Assembly: GCA_965245735.1 (NCBI GenBank)
Contig: CBDFAX010000006.1
Coordinates: 23,221 to 87,220 of the forward strand
Length of the DNA: 64,000 bases
Direction: 5' to 3'
From: Abiotrophia sp965245735
Lineage (GTDB): Bacteria; Bacillota; Bacilli; Lactobacillales; Aerococcaceae
In this document: one piece after another, positions 8,638-17,042 of the stretch
Layout of the letters: each line of letters opens with the position of its first letter
Position numbering within the stretch: the stretch's first letter is position 1
The notes under the pieces: generated by a model
The model's input: the letters and a program-made list of their open reading frames with translations, nothing else
The model's database searches: none
Told to the model about the DNA's origin: nothing
Translations under genes and position numbers: made by a program

Positions 8638-11283
8638 ATGAAACAATTGACGAGTGCGCAAATTCGCCAAATGTATCTTGATTTCTTCGCAGAGAAGCAA
8701 CACCAAATTATTCCAAGTGCCTCTTTGATTCCGGTCAATGACCCAACCCTCTTGTGGATTAACGCTGGCGTGGCACCCCTCAAAAAATACTTCGACGGGA
8801 CGGAAGTGCCAGACAACCGTCGTTTGGCTAACGTACAAAAATGTATCCGGACCAATGATATTGAGAACGTAGGTTACACTGCCCGCCATCATACTCTCTT
8901 CGAAATGCTAGGGAACTGGTCTATCGGCGATTACTTCAAGAAAGAGGTTATTGCTTGGGCTTGGGAATTCTTAACGAGCGAGCGTTGGTTAGGTTTTGAA
9001 GCAGACAAACTCTATGCTACCTACTATCCAGAAGACAAGGAAACGCCCGAAATCTGGAAACAACAACCAGGTTTTATTGCTGACCATTTGGTAGCAGTAG
9101 CGGATAACTTCTGGGATATCGGGGCTGGCCCATGTGGTCCAGATACCGAGATTTTCTACGATCGTGGCCAAGACTTTAACAACTTGGAAGCAGACGACCC
9201 TGAAAATTACCCAGGTGGGGAGAATGAGCGTTGGTTAGAAATCTGGAACTTAGTCTTCTCTGAGTTCAACCATTTACCAGATGACACCTATCAACCACTT
9301 CCTAACAAGAACGTCGATACCGGAATGGGCTTGGAACGGGTAGTCTCTGTCATTCAAAATGCCAAAACCAACTATGAGACAGACCTCTTCGTGCCAATTA
9401 TTCAAGCCATTGAAAAAGTCTCTGGTGTAGACTTTGCTTCAGCTGGTGACAAACAAGTCAGCTTCAAGGTCATTGCCGACCACATTCGCGCGGTTTCCTT
9501 CGCGATTAGTGATGGGGCATTGCCTTCCAATGAAGGGCGTGGCTATATCCTACGTCGTCTCATTCGTCGTAGTGTCATGCATGGTCGAAAATTGGGGATT
9601 AGCCGTAGCTTCTTAAGTGAATTAGTCCCTGTTATTGCGGACATTATGGGGGCTTATTATCAAGAATTGACAGAACAATTAGCCTTTGTTCAAAAGGTCA
9701 TCTTAAATGAAGAAGAGCGATTCCACGAGACCATTGAAGGTGGGGAGGCTCACTTGAATGACTTGATGGCTAACCTCAAGGCTGAGGGCAAAACCGTGGT
9801 TCCGGGCGCCCAAGCCTTCCAACTCTATGATACCTTTGGTTTCCCATTAGAGTTAACGGTTGAATTGGCTGATAGCCAAGGCTTCTCAGTAGATCAAGAA
9901 GGTTTTGAGACAGAAATGGAAGCCCAACGTCAACGGGCTCGTGCAGCTCGTTCTAAGGAAGAGAGCATGCAAGTCCAAAGCGACCTCTTACAAAACATTA
10001 CTGATGCCTTTGATTTCGTGGGTTACGAAACGCTTGTTACCAACGCGACTATCAAGGCCATTGTGCTGGATGAAGCCAAGGTAGATCAGTTACCGGCTCA
10101 TCAAGAAGGGTGGGTCTTCTTCAACCGCAGTCCTTTCTATGCAGAAATGGGGGGGCAAGTAGCGGACTCTGGGATCATCCTAGATGGCGATCAAGAAGTA
10201 GGTCAAGTCCTAGATGTTAAGAAAGCACCTCAAGGTCAGTTTATGCACCGCATCAAAACGGGGGGTATGCCATTGACTGTCGGTCAATCCTATACCTTAG
10301 AAGTGAATCGGGCAGCGCGTCTGAAGACCAACCAAAATCATACCGCAACCCACCTCTTACACCGTGCCTTAAAGGTTGTTTTGGGTAGCCATGCCAACCA
10401 AGCAGGTTCTTACGTTGGGCCAGATCGCCTACGTTTTGACTTCTCCCACTTTGGTAAAGTAACACCTGAGGAACTCAAGCAAATTGAAGCCTTTGTCAAC
10501 CAATGGATTGCCAACTCTGCTAATGTGGATATCGCTGAAATGTCCATTGAAGATGCTAAAGCAACAGGTGCTATGGCGCTCTTTGGGGAAAAATATGGTG
10601 ATGTTGTACGGGTTGTGAATATTGCAGGCGAATCTATCGAGTTGTGTGGTGGGACCCATGTCTCAAATACTAACGAAATTGGCACCTTCAAACTTCTAGC
10701 TGAGTCTGGGATTGGGGCCGGGATTCGTCGGATTGAAGCCTTGACTGGTCAAGCTGCTGTTGCGGATTATCAGGCTCAAGCTGACCTCCTCCAAGAAGTG
10801 CAAAATCATCTCAAAGTAGCTCAAGCAAGCCAACTCTTACCACGTTTAGAGCAATTGCAAGAAGAACTCCGTCAAGCCCAAGCTCAGGTTGAGTCGCTCA
10901 ACGCTAAGCTCTTACAGGCTGAAGCAGGGCAAGTCTTCCAAGATGTTCAACAAGTAGGTGATGTCACTTATGTAGCCATTAACTTAGGTAATCAATCTGT
11001 TGATGGGATGCGTCAAATGGCTGACATCTGGAAGAAAGAAGCACCATCTAACATCTTGGTCTTAGTTGCTAGCCAAGAGGAAAAAGTGAGCCTTATGGTC
11101 CAAGTGGACGAGCAAGGCTTAGCAGCTGGTCTTAAAGCAGGTAACCTCATCAAGCCATTAGCGGCAATTGTCGGCGGTGGCGGTGGTGGTAAGCCACAAA
11201 TGGCTCAAGCCGGTGGTAAGAAACCAGAAGCGATTCCTGAGTTATTGGGGCAAGTCAGCACCATCATTAGCGAACAATTATAG
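8638..11283 (+). CDS. alaS: Alanyl-tRNA synthetase
   Basis: Charges tRNA-Ala. The 881-residue protein has the whole AlaRS plan: a class II catalytic domain from residue 1 (ARHHTLFEMLGNWSIGDYFKKE), a tRNA-recognition region, an editing domain with HTATHLLHRAL (HxxxH) and CGGTHVSNT, and a C-Ala domain ending in the glycine-rich GGGGGGKPQMAQAGG. GGAG precedes the ATG. It is regulated by the T-box directly upstream. The ireB-ruvX-DUF1292 group follows, the usual order in Bacilli. Confidence 0.97.
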   Translation: MKQLTSAQIRQMYLDFFAEKQHQIIPSASLIPVNDPTLLWINAGVAPLKKYFDGTEVPDNRRLANVQKCIRTNDIENVGYTARHHTLFEMLGNWSIGDYFKKEVIAWAWEFLTSERWLGFEADKLYATYYPEDKETPEIWKQQPGFIADHLVAVADNFWDIGAGPCGPDTEIFYDRGQDFNNLEADDPENYPGGENERWLEIWNLVFSEFNHLPDDTYQPLPNKNVDTGMGLERVVSVIQNAKTNYETDLFVPIIQAIEKVSGVDFASAGDKQVSFKVIADHIRAVSFAISDGALPSNEGRGYILRRLIRRSVMHGRKLGISRSFLSELVPVIADIMGAYYQELTEQLAFVQKVILNEEERFHETIEGGEAHLNDLMANLKAEGKTVVPGAQAFQLYDTFGFPLELTVELADSQGFSVDQEGFETEMEAQRQRARAARSKEESMQVQSDLLQNITDAFDFVGYETLVTNATIKAIVLDEAKVDQLPAHQEGWVFFNRSPFYAEMGGQVADSGIILDGDQEVGQVLDVKKAPQGQFMHRIKTGGMPLTVGQSYTLEVNRAARLKTNQNHTATHLLHRALKVVLGSHANQAGSYVGPDRLRFDFSHFGKVTPEELKQIEAFVNQWIANSANVDIAEMSIEDAKATGAMALFGEKYGDVVRVVNIAGESIELCGGTHVSNTNEIGTFKLLAESGIGAGIRRIEALTGQAAVADYQAQADLLQEVQNHLKVAQASQLLPRLEQLQEELRQAQAQVESLNAKLLQAEAGQVFQDVQQVGDVTYVAINLGNQSVDGMRQMADIWKKEAPSNILVLVASQEEKVSLMVQVDEQGLAAGLKAGNLIKPLAAIVGGGGGGKPQMAQAGGKKPEAIPELLGQVSTIISEQL

Positions 11284-11312
11284 GCTTTTTTGCCGGAATT
11301 ATTGCAAAAAGG

Positions 11313-11341
11313 TTCCAATCTTGTACAGAGTCATGTACAAT
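11313..11341 (+). promoter_or_regulatory. Promoter of ireB with overlapping inverted repeat
   Basis: TTCCAA (11313-11318), 17-bp spacer, TACAAT (11336-11341). The spacer and -10 lie within a perfect 7-bp inverted repeat TTGTACA-N6-TGTACAA (11321-11340), placed like an operator. Confidence 0.6.
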
Positions 11342-11369
11342 AAGATTAAACGAGAGGATTGGTGATAGT

Positions 11370-11627
11370 ATGCAATCATTAGATGAAACCATCTTATTTA
11401 GCTTAGATGATCTCAATAAGCAGACCATTCGCGAAGTACTAGAGATTGTATTTAGCGCCCTAGAAGAAAAAGGGTATGATGCAACCAACCAGATTGTGGG
11501 TTATCTCTTGTCAGGGGACCCAGCTTATATTCCACGTCACCGTGACGCCAGAAACTTAATTCGTCGTTATGAGCGCGATGAAATTGTGGAAGCCTTAGTC
11601 CGCTACTATGTCAAAGGAAATCGCTAA
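11370..11627 (+). CDS. ireB: IreB/ReoM family regulatory phosphoprotein
   Basis: Small (85-residue) UPF0297 protein. In Enterococcus (IreB) and Listeria (ReoM) this family is the substrate of the PASTA kinase and links it to control of peptidoglycan synthesis. The signature EEKGYDATNQIVGYLLSGDPAYIPRHRDARNLIRR block is intact. A threonine is kept at residue 7 (DETILF), the position phosphorylated in ReoM. The kinase (42144) and phosphatase (41386) are in this window. It sits 3 nt before ruvX. Confidence 0.94.
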   Translation: MQSLDETILFSLDDLNKQTIREVLEIVFSALEEKGYDATNQIVGYLLSGDPAYIPRHRDARNLIRRYERDEIVEALVRYYVKGNR

Positions 11628-11630
11628 ACC

Positions 11631-12059
11631 ATGCATAAACGTATTATGGGCTTGGACGTAGGATCTAAGACAGTAGGAGTGGCAGTGAGCGACTTAATGG
11701 GCTGGACAGCACAAGGTCTTGAAACTATTCGTATTGACGAAGCAGTAGGGGACTTAGGTTATGACCGTCTGCTGGAACTTATTGACCAACACCAGGTTAA
11801 GGAACTTGTCATTGGTTTACCAAAGAATATGAACAATAGTCTGGGGCCAAGAGCAGAAGCCTCAATGGCCTATGGAGAGGGAATTAGTAAGTTAAGACCT
11901 GACCTGGTTATCCACTATCAGGATGAACGCCTTACCACTTCGCAAGCAGAACGTATGCTTGTGACGGAGGGCAATGTCAGCCGCAAGAAACGTAAGCAAG
12001 TCATTGATAAGCTAGCTGCGGTCATTATCCTACAGAATTATTTAGATCGAATTAATTAA
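11631..12059 (+). CDS. ruvX: Putative pre-16S rRNA nuclease / Holliday junction resolvase-like YqgF
   Basis: RNase H-fold nuclease of the YqgF/RuvX family, implicated in 16S rRNA 5' maturation. The start MGLDVGSKTVGVAVSD carries the first catalytic Asp. VIGLPKNMNNSLGPRAEA and the DERLTTSQAERML motif follow, with a late Asp near the end (QVIDKLAAVIILQNYL). At 142 residues it is full length. It lies between ireB and the DUF1292 gene, a conserved trio in Bacilli. Confidence 0.94.
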   Translation: MHKRIMGLDVGSKTVGVAVSDLMGWTAQGLETIRIDEAVGDLGYDRLLELIDQHQVKELVIGLPKNMNNSLGPRAEASMAYGEGISKLRPDLVIHYQDERLTTSQAERMLVTEGNVSRKKRKQVIDKLAAVIILQNYLDRIN

Positions 12060-12075
12060 GGAAGGGGGCATAGCT

Positions 12076-12402
12076 ATGCCACACGAACACGACCACCATC
12101 ACGATCATGATCATCATCATGACCACGACCACCACGAACATATTACCATTGTGGATGAGAACGGCAATGAGGCCTTATATGAAATCCTCTTTACCTTCGA
12201 ATCTGAAGATTATGGTAAGAACTACGTCATTCTCTACCCAGCGGGTGCTATTGACGATGAGGACGTGGAACTTCAAGCTTACTCATTTACGGAAGGCGAG
12301 GACGGGCAGTCCGGTGAATTATTGCCGATCGAAGATGAGAAAGAATGGGATATGGTTGAGGAAGTCCTCAATACCTTCTTAGACGAAGAAGGCAATTTCT
12401 AA
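12076..12402 (+). CDS. DUF1292 protein (YrzB-like) with His/Asp-rich N-terminus
   Basis: The C-terminal ~85 residues match the DUF1292 family (ITIVDENGNEALYEILFTFESEDYGKNYVILYP), an acidic small protein of unknown function that follows ruvX in Bacilli. Residues 3-22 are almost entirely His and Asp (repeats of HDHHH), about 14 histidines, an unusual extension for the family and a plausible metal-binding tail. GGAAGGGGG lies upstream of the ATG. It is the last gene of the alaS/ireB run. Confidence 0.88.
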   Translation: MPHEHDHHHDHDHHHDHDHHEHITIVDENGNEALYEILFTFESEDYGKNYVILYPAGAIDDEDVELQAYSFTEGEDGQSGELLPIEDEKEWDMVEEVLNTFLDEEGNF

Positions 12403-12408
12403 GCTAAC

Positions 12409-12440
12409 AAAAAAGGGAGTCATTATGACTCCCTTTTTTT
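12409..12440 (+). terminator. Intrinsic terminator after the DUF1292 gene
   Basis: A perfect hairpin of AAAAAGGGAGTCAT with its complement, loop of a few nt, and a T7 tail. Confidence 0.9.
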
Positions 12441-12462
12441 GTAGTTAGCAAAGCAAGAAGTG

Positions 12463-12499
12463 AAAAAAGAAGAGGGCTAGGAGTAATCCTAGCCCTCTA
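12463..12499 (-). terminator. Intrinsic terminator of the secreted protein gene
   Basis: On the minus strand a 12-bp GC-rich stem (AGAGGGCTAGGA and complement), 4-nt loop and a T-rich tail follow the stop codon of the 657-residue protein. Confidence 0.88.
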
Positions 12500-12512
12500 G
12501 TAAATGGTAATA

Positions 12513-14486
12513 TTAGTTACTCCATTCAATTGGACGAGAGTTTAATTCTTCAATCAAAGATTCATATGAAGCTGTTGTAGCAGACTCGTCGTCTTGTGCT
12601 GGTAATGGTTGGAAACCATCGTTTGCTGCTCCACCATCAGCTGATTCGTTGATGGTAATCTTCCAGTAGTAGGTGCTGTCTGCTTTTTGTAATAAGGAAA
12701 CAGAACCAGAAACTGCACGTGAGCTTAATAAGGTTTGAGCGTGTGCATTACCTAAGAATTTGTTTACAACGTCAGAAGGAGACGCAGTTGCACGAGCTAC
12801 CATACCGCTAGAATCCCAGTTCTTCAAGAGACCTTTGAGGGCTTCTTGACCAGCTGAGTAGCTTGCATCGTCCCAAGTCAAGGCAGGTAAGCCTTTAGAG
12901 GTACGAGCTTGGTTGATTAAGGCAAAGGCTTCTTTAGCCTTGTCCATGTCTTCGTAACCGTACTCAGAATTTTCGTCTTGTGCAATACCTTCTACTTCGT
13001 AGACGTAGTTGACATAGCCCCATTCGTATTCTTCTTTACCGGTGCTAGTAATCTTAGCTTCTAAGATGTAACGGCCACCCCAAGCGCCTGCAGCGTTACC
13101 TTTGAGTTTGTCTTCATCTTCAACAGAGTAGGTTACTTTTAAGTCGTAACCATAGTTATCTTTGAAGACGTGGTTAACTTTGGATAAAACATACTTCTTG
13201 AATTCTTCAGTGTTGCTGAATGGAAGAGGATCGCCTGCTTTACCTTTACCTACAATGATATCAGAGTAGAGTTTAGGAGAGACAGTTTCATCGTAAGTGT
13301 AGCCGTACTCGTCACTGTTGTTTGGATTTTCGTGAACGCCTGATTCAAAACCTGGGTCACCTGGCCAGTAGCCTTCACCGTGAAGGAACCATCTACCCTT
13401 ATCCCATGTCCACCAGTAAATGTCCTTACCATCTTTGTCTCTTTCAACAAAGTAGTGTTTACCATTGACATAGCTGTAACGTGGGTCGTTGTAGACTTTA
13501 GGGTTAGTAGGTGAGCCTGGAGGGTATTCAGCAGTTCTTACACGAGCATAACCTTCGCGAGGGATAGGGTATTCGCTACCGCTCCATACAGAAGAGATAT
13601 CTGTAGATTCGCTAGTTGAAGTTGGATCTGGGTAAGATAATTGGCTGCTTGAAGAGCTTTCAGCACTTGAACTGCTTGAGCTGTTAAAGTCAAAGTCGCT
13701 GTGTGATTCTTCTGAAGAAGATTCTTCAAGACCAGGGAAGATGTTTTCAGCTGATGATGAAGAAGATGCTTCAGATGAAACAGAAGAAGATTCTGATGAA
13801 GACTCAGAAGATACTTCAGATGAAACAGAAGAAGACTCTGATGAAGATTCAGAAGATGCTTCAGATGAAATAGAAGAAGATTCAGAAGAAGACTCAGAAG
13901 ATGCTTCAGATGAAACAGAAGATGATTCAGAAGAAGATTCTGATGAAGAGTTATCTTCCTCTTCTAAAGGTACCCATTGGTTGTTTTCCCATACTAGGTA
14001 TTTATTGTCGCTAGTCAATTTGTAGTAGCGACCGTTGTAGTAGAAGTAGTCATTAGAGGTAGACTCTTCAACGTAACGTACCCATTGACCATTGCTGTAG
14101 TAGTAAGTTACGTTGTTGCGGTCGGTATACCAGTAACGACCATTATAATAAGTAATTCGACGAGTCGAGTTGTTGTTGTAGTTATAACCGTAGTCATAGT
14201 TGTAACCATAGTAGTAGTTATTGTAGCCATTACCGTAGTTATAGCCATAGTAATAGTTGTTATAACCATTGTTGTAGTTATTGTAACCATAGTTCCAATA
14301 GTTGTTGCGATAATTACTGTAGTTGTTGTAGCCGTAGTTCCAGTAATTGTTGCGGGTGTTATAGCTACGAGAGCTGTTGTAGCTATAATAGTTGTTCCGC
14401 GAACGAGCCGCAGAAACTTCTGAGTTAGTAGCAGTGGCTGTTAATAAGGCTGCAGCCGCTAACCCAAAAAGAAGTTTTTTCTTCAT
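12513..14486 (-). CDS. Secreted Tyr/Asn/Gly-rich, Ser-repeat protein with C-terminal CAP/SCP-like domain
   Basis: I do not recognise a named family for the whole protein. Residues 1-26 are a signal peptide ending TNSEVSAA. About 28-110 is a low-complexity tract of Tyr, Asn and Gly (NNYWNYGYNNY repeats). About 112-170 holds Trp/Tyr-rich segments (YYNGRYWYTDRNNVTYYYSNGQWV). About 175-300 is a Ser/Glu tract of SSESSSxSSEx repeats. About 345-385 is another Trp/Tyr block. About 520-640 resembles a CAP/SCP (allergen V5-like) domain (ALINQARTSKGLPALTWDDASYSAG), lacking an obvious second histidine. There is no LPXTG sorting signal; it is probably secreted or held by wall-binding aromatic repeats. GAGGGG precedes the ATG. 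A single gene with its own promoter and terminator. Confidence 0.75.
   Translation of the reverse strand: MKKKLLFGLAAAALLTATATNSEVSAARSRNNYYSYNSSRSYNTRNNYWNYGYNNYSNYRNNYWNYGYNNYNNGYNNYYYGYNYGNGYNNYYYGYNYDYGYNYNNNSTRRITYYNGRYWYTDRNNVTYYYSNGQWVRYVEESTSNDYFYYNGRYYKLTSDNKYLVWENNQWVPLEEEDNSSSESSSESSSVSSEASSESSSESSSISSEASSESSSESSSVSSEVSSESSSESSSVSSEASSSSSAENIFPGLEESSSEESHSDFDFNSSSSSSAESSSSSQLSYPDPTSTSESTDISSVWSGSEYPIPREGYARVRTAEYPPGSPTNPKVYNDPRYSYVNGKHYFVERDKDGKDIYWWTWDKGRWFLHGEGYWPGDPGFESGVHENPNNSDEYGYTYDETVSPKLYSDIIVGKGKAGDPLPFSNTEEFKKYVLSKVNHVFKDNYGYDLKVTYSVEDEDKLKGNAAGAWGGRYILEAKITSTGKEEYEWGYVNYVYEVEGIAQDENSEYGYEDMDKAKEAFALINQARTSKGLPALTWDDASYSAGQEALKGLLKNWDSSGMVARATASPSDVVNKFLGNAHAQTLLSSRAVSGSVSLLQKADSTYYWKITINESADGGAANDGFQPLPAQDDESATTASYESLIEELNSRPIEWSN
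13737..13962 (-). repeat. Ser/Glu codon repeat tract inside the secreted protein
   Basis: Short tandem repeats of agc/tct Ser and gaa Glu codons encode SSESSSxSSEx units. On the plus strand they appear as GAAGAAGATTCAGA-type repeats. Likely variable in copy number between strains. Confidence 0.85.
14108..14395 (-). repeat. Tyr/Asn/Gly codon repeat tract
   Basis: Degenerate tandem repeats coding for NNYxxYGYNNY units; the plus strand shows repeated ccatagtagttgttgta-like blocks. It corresponds to residues of about 30-125 of the secreted protein. Confidence 0.8.
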
Positions 14487-14621
14487 AGGTAGTTTCCCCT
14501 CTCAATATAGAGTTTTTTTATATGTTGGTCGTCCTGCCGAGAAAACCAAAGCCAATGAACGCCCCTAACATTTTTGTGTCCAATGTTTCAGTTTCAATAC
14601 GGATTTCCAACACTGTAGACG

Positions 14622-14650
14622 ATTATAGCAAAAATAAAATTCAAAGACAA
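14622..14650 (-). promoter_or_regulatory. SigA-type promoter of the secreted protein gene
   Basis: Minus strand TTGTCT (14650-14645), 17 bp, TATAAT (14627-14622). This gives a 5' UTR of roughly 130 nt. Confidence 0.75.
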
Positions 14651-14941
14651 ATATAGTTTGATGAAAATTTTAAATTTAGAATTAGAAAATGGTTAATAAA
14701 AACAAGAACCCTATATTATCAATAGGGAAGGGTTTGTTAAAAATCCGAAATATACGAAAATTGCTAACTTTATTATACATCAAAAATCTCGAATCCGAGG
14801 TATTACTTTATTGAACTATGAAATATTTTGATATTCAAACTATTTTATTGACCTCTTCCTTGTCTATCCTTGGTTTACAAATAAAAGGAAGTAGCTTAAC
14901 CGACTTGTAAAGGGATAATAATGGCTATTTAACAGAAAAAT

Positions 14942-14950
14942 TGATATAAT
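14942..14950 (+). promoter_or_regulatory. Extended -10 promoter for mltG-udk
   Basis: TGA followed by TATAAT (14945-14950) forms an extended -10. No good -35 at 17 bp. Confidence 0.55.
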
Positions 14951-14995
14951 GCATAGGATATATTGAATCTATCACATAGCGAAGGAGGTTCCTCA

Positions 14996-16171
14996 GTGAA
15001 AGTAGATTGGGACAAAGTCAAACAAGATGCAGAACTTAAGGAAGATCATCAAGTAAAAGAAGAATTGATGACCCAACGCATCGTCAAATACATTATCTTA
15101 GGATTAGTAGCCTTAGCCTTAGTTGTAGGTTTAGGTTGCTTCTGGTACTATAACGATTCCCTAAAGGCAGTTAACAACCAAAAGACAGAGACTGTGCAAG
15201 TAACCATTCCGATTGGCTCTAGCAGTAAGGACATTGCGCGTTTACTTAAGTCTCAAGGCTTGATTAAGAATGCCGATATCTTTAGCTTCTATATGAAGGC
15301 CAAAAGTGTCAATGGTCTCCAAGCCGGTCACTATGACTTAAGTCCTTCCATGGATGCAGATACCATTATTGCAACCCTTCAAAAGGGTGGTAAACCGATT
15401 GAAGTCGATGTGGATACCAAGCTAACCGTTGTTGAAGGTATGCAACTGGAACAAATTGCCCAAATGGTGGAAGAAAACACCCCGATTAAGGCTGCAGATT
15501 TCTTAGCAACTGCTAATGATGCTAGCTTCATCGAAGAGTTAAAATCTCAATATCCGAGCTTAATTTCAGGTTTGGATGGGGTAGAAGGGCTCAAATATAA
15601 GTTAGAAGGTTACCTCTATCCGGCAACCTATGACTATATCGCTGGTACCAATGTTAAAGACCTGATTAAACAAATGGTCGGCAAGATGAACCTTGAATAC
15701 CAAAAACTCAAGGAAGATATGGGTAATACCAACTTGACCTTCCATCAAATTTTGACCTTAGCTTCTATTATAGAGAAGGAAGGGGTCACGGATGAAGACC
15801 GTAAGCTCATTTCGGGTGTCTTCTATAACCGTATGAACAACGATATGCCACTGCAATCCGATATTACGGTCCTCTATGCCTTAGGTGAACATAAGGAACT
15901 GGTGACCATTAAAGATACTGAAGTGGATTCACCTTATAACCTATATAAACATGTTGGCTTAGGACCAGGGCCTTACAATAGTCCAAGCCTCAGCGCCATC
16001 CAAGCTGCCATTTACCCAACAGCATCTGATTACTTCTACTTTGTCGCAGATATCGAGACCGGGAATGTCTACTATGCGACCACCTTGGAAGAGCATGAAG
16101 CTTTGGTAGCTAAGTATGTCAATAAGAACAGCAGTCAAGAATCTAGCGTATCATCTAGTCAAGCAGAATAA
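14996..16171 (+). CDS. mltG: Endolytic murein transglycosylase
   Basis: Membrane-anchored lytic transglycosylase that cleaves nascent glycan strands and is thought to end peptidoglycan polymerisation. Structure: cytoplasmic N-terminus (1-35), one transmembrane segment (IILGLVALALVVGLGCFWYY, about 36-56), a LysM-like YceG subdomain (VTIPIGSSSKDIARLLKSQG...), and a catalytic domain with ASIIEKEG in which Glu260 is the expected catalytic residue, then FYNRMNNDMPLQSD. The C-terminus is Ser-rich. A TTG start 11 codons upstream is unlikely because GAAGGAGG (14981-14988) sits directly before GTG at 14996, giving 391 residues. It is followed by udk. Confidence 0.94.
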   Translation: MKVDWDKVKQDAELKEDHQVKEELMTQRIVKYIILGLVALALVVGLGCFWYYNDSLKAVNNQKTETVQVTIPIGSSSKDIARLLKSQGLIKNADIFSFYMKAKSVNGLQAGHYDLSPSMDADTIIATLQKGGKPIEVDVDTKLTVVEGMQLEQIAQMVEENTPIKAADFLATANDASFIEELKSQYPSLISGLDGVEGLKYKLEGYLYPATYDYIAGTNVKDLIKQMVGKMNLEYQKLKEDMGNTNLTFHQILTLASIIEKEGVTDEDRKLISGVFYNRMNNDMPLQSDITVLYALGEHKELVTIKDTEVDSPYNLYKHVGLGPGPYNSPSLSAIQAAIYPTASDYFYFVADIETGNVYYATTLEEHEALVAKYVNKNSSQESSVSSSQAE

Positions 16172-16194
16172 GAATAGAATGAGGGGAAAATAGT

Positions 16195-16845
16195 ATGTCA
16201 AATCGTCCGATTGTAATTGGCGTAACCGGGGGGTCCGGGAGTGGAAAATCCAGCGTTAGTATGAAACTCATGGAGATTTTCGCCGATTTATCTGTCATGA
16301 TGCTCCAACATGACTTCTACTATAAGGACCAATCGCACCTACCTTTTGAAGAAAGACTTAAAACCAACTATGACCATCCATTGGCTTTTGACACGGATTT
16401 ATTCGTGGCCGATCTTAATCGTCTCTTAGAGGGGCAAGCCATCGATAAGCCGGTTTATGACTTTGCCAACCACACGCGTAGCAGTGAAGTCATTCATCAA
16501 GAATCTAAGGATGTCATTATCGTGGAAGGAATCCTCATTCTGGAAGATCCGCGCCTGCGCGACTTGATGGATATTAAGGTCTATGTTGATACCGATGATG
16601 ATATTCGTTTGGCTCGTCGAATTCTCCGCGATATTAAAGAGCGTGGCCGTTCAGTAGAATCGGTTATTAACCAATATGTGGACGTGGTTAAGCCAATGCA
16701 CCACCAATTTATTGAGCCAACCAAGCGTTACGCCGATATTATTGTCCCAGAAGGGGGCTATAACCAAGTGGCGATTGATCTTTTAGCCACCAAGATTCAT
16801 TCTATTCTACAAGGCAAGGCTCTCGAAGCCAAACAAGAAGCCTAA
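16195..16845 (+). CDS. udk: Uridine kinase
   Basis: Phosphorylates uridine and cytidine in the pyrimidine salvage pathway. The P-loop GVTGGSGSGKSSVS is at residues 9-22, followed by QHDFYYKDQ and the substrate-binding YDHPLAFD; ILRDIKERGRSVESVINQY is the lid region. The 216 residues match the family. It lies 23 nt after mltG, with GAGGGGA upstream of the ATG, a conserved order (mltG-udk-greA) in Bacilli. A salvage link with the nucleoside importer at 21.4 kb is plausible. Confidence 0.96.
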   Translation: MSNRPIVIGVTGGSGSGKSSVSMKLMEIFADLSVMMLQHDFYYKDQSHLPFEERLKTNYDHPLAFDTDLFVADLNRLLEGQAIDKPVYDFANHTRSSEVIHQESKDVIIVEGILILEDPRLRDLMDIKVYVDTDDDIRLARRILRDIKERGRSVESVINQYVDVVKPMHHQFIEPTKRYADIIVPEGGYNQVAIDLLATKIHSILQGKALEAKQEA

Positions 16846-16891
16846 GCAAAAGATGCTCTATAAATTTTTATGCCTAACTGTCAAATTATGA

Positions 16892-16920
16892 TTGCTAAAT
16901 GACCAAGATAGTGTTATATT
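16892..16920 (+). promoter_or_regulatory. SigA-type promoter of greA
   Basis: TTGCTA (16892-16897), 17 bp, TATATT (16915-16920). The predicted 5' UTR is about 115 nt and contains the hairpin at 16946-16976. Confidence 0.7.
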
Positions 16921-16945
16921 ATTTCTGTTCTGACAGAGGCAAGAC

Positions 16946-16989
16946 CGAGTGAGTTGGCTTAAGGCCAATTCGCTCGTGTTCTTTTGTTT
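16946..16989 (+). terminator. Terminator-like hairpin in the greA leader
   Basis: A 13-bp stem with no mismatches (two G-T pairs), CGAGTGAGTTGGC against GCCAATTCGCTCG, 5-nt loop, then a T-rich tail broken by a few other bases. It lies downstream of the greA promoter and upstream of its start, so it could act as an attenuator or yield a short leader RNA. It could also end transcripts coming from udk. Confidence 0.7.
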
Positions 16990-17042
16990 CTCCTAGGGGA
17001 CGAGAAGCAACTATCCATTAAAAATAAGGAGTTAAGACGTAT

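Larger units (their letters stand above)
14487..14995. other. AT-rich divergent intergenic region (509 bp)
   Basis: It holds the promoter of the secreted protein (14622-14650, minus) and an extended -10 promoter for mltG (14942-14950). A weak hairpin, CCCTAT-N7-ATAGGG, lies near 14710-14730. No convincing small gene or RNA was seen. The long leaders on both sides could carry regulation. Confidence 0.6.

Noticed and set aside
13741..14025. Plus-strand frame of 94 residues rich in Asp/Glu/Ser
   Set aside because: It is the antisense shadow of the Ser/Glu repeat in the secreted protein; no ribosome binding site.
13737..14395. Tandem repeats that could suggest a CRISPR array
   Set aside because: Repeat units are short, degenerate, in frame and without unique spacers; they are coding repeats.
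14085..14423. Plus-strand frame of 112 residues, Val/Ile-rich, looking like membrane segments
   Set aside because: Antisense shadow of the Tyr/Asn/Gly repeat codons; no ribosome site and composition is explained by the repeat.
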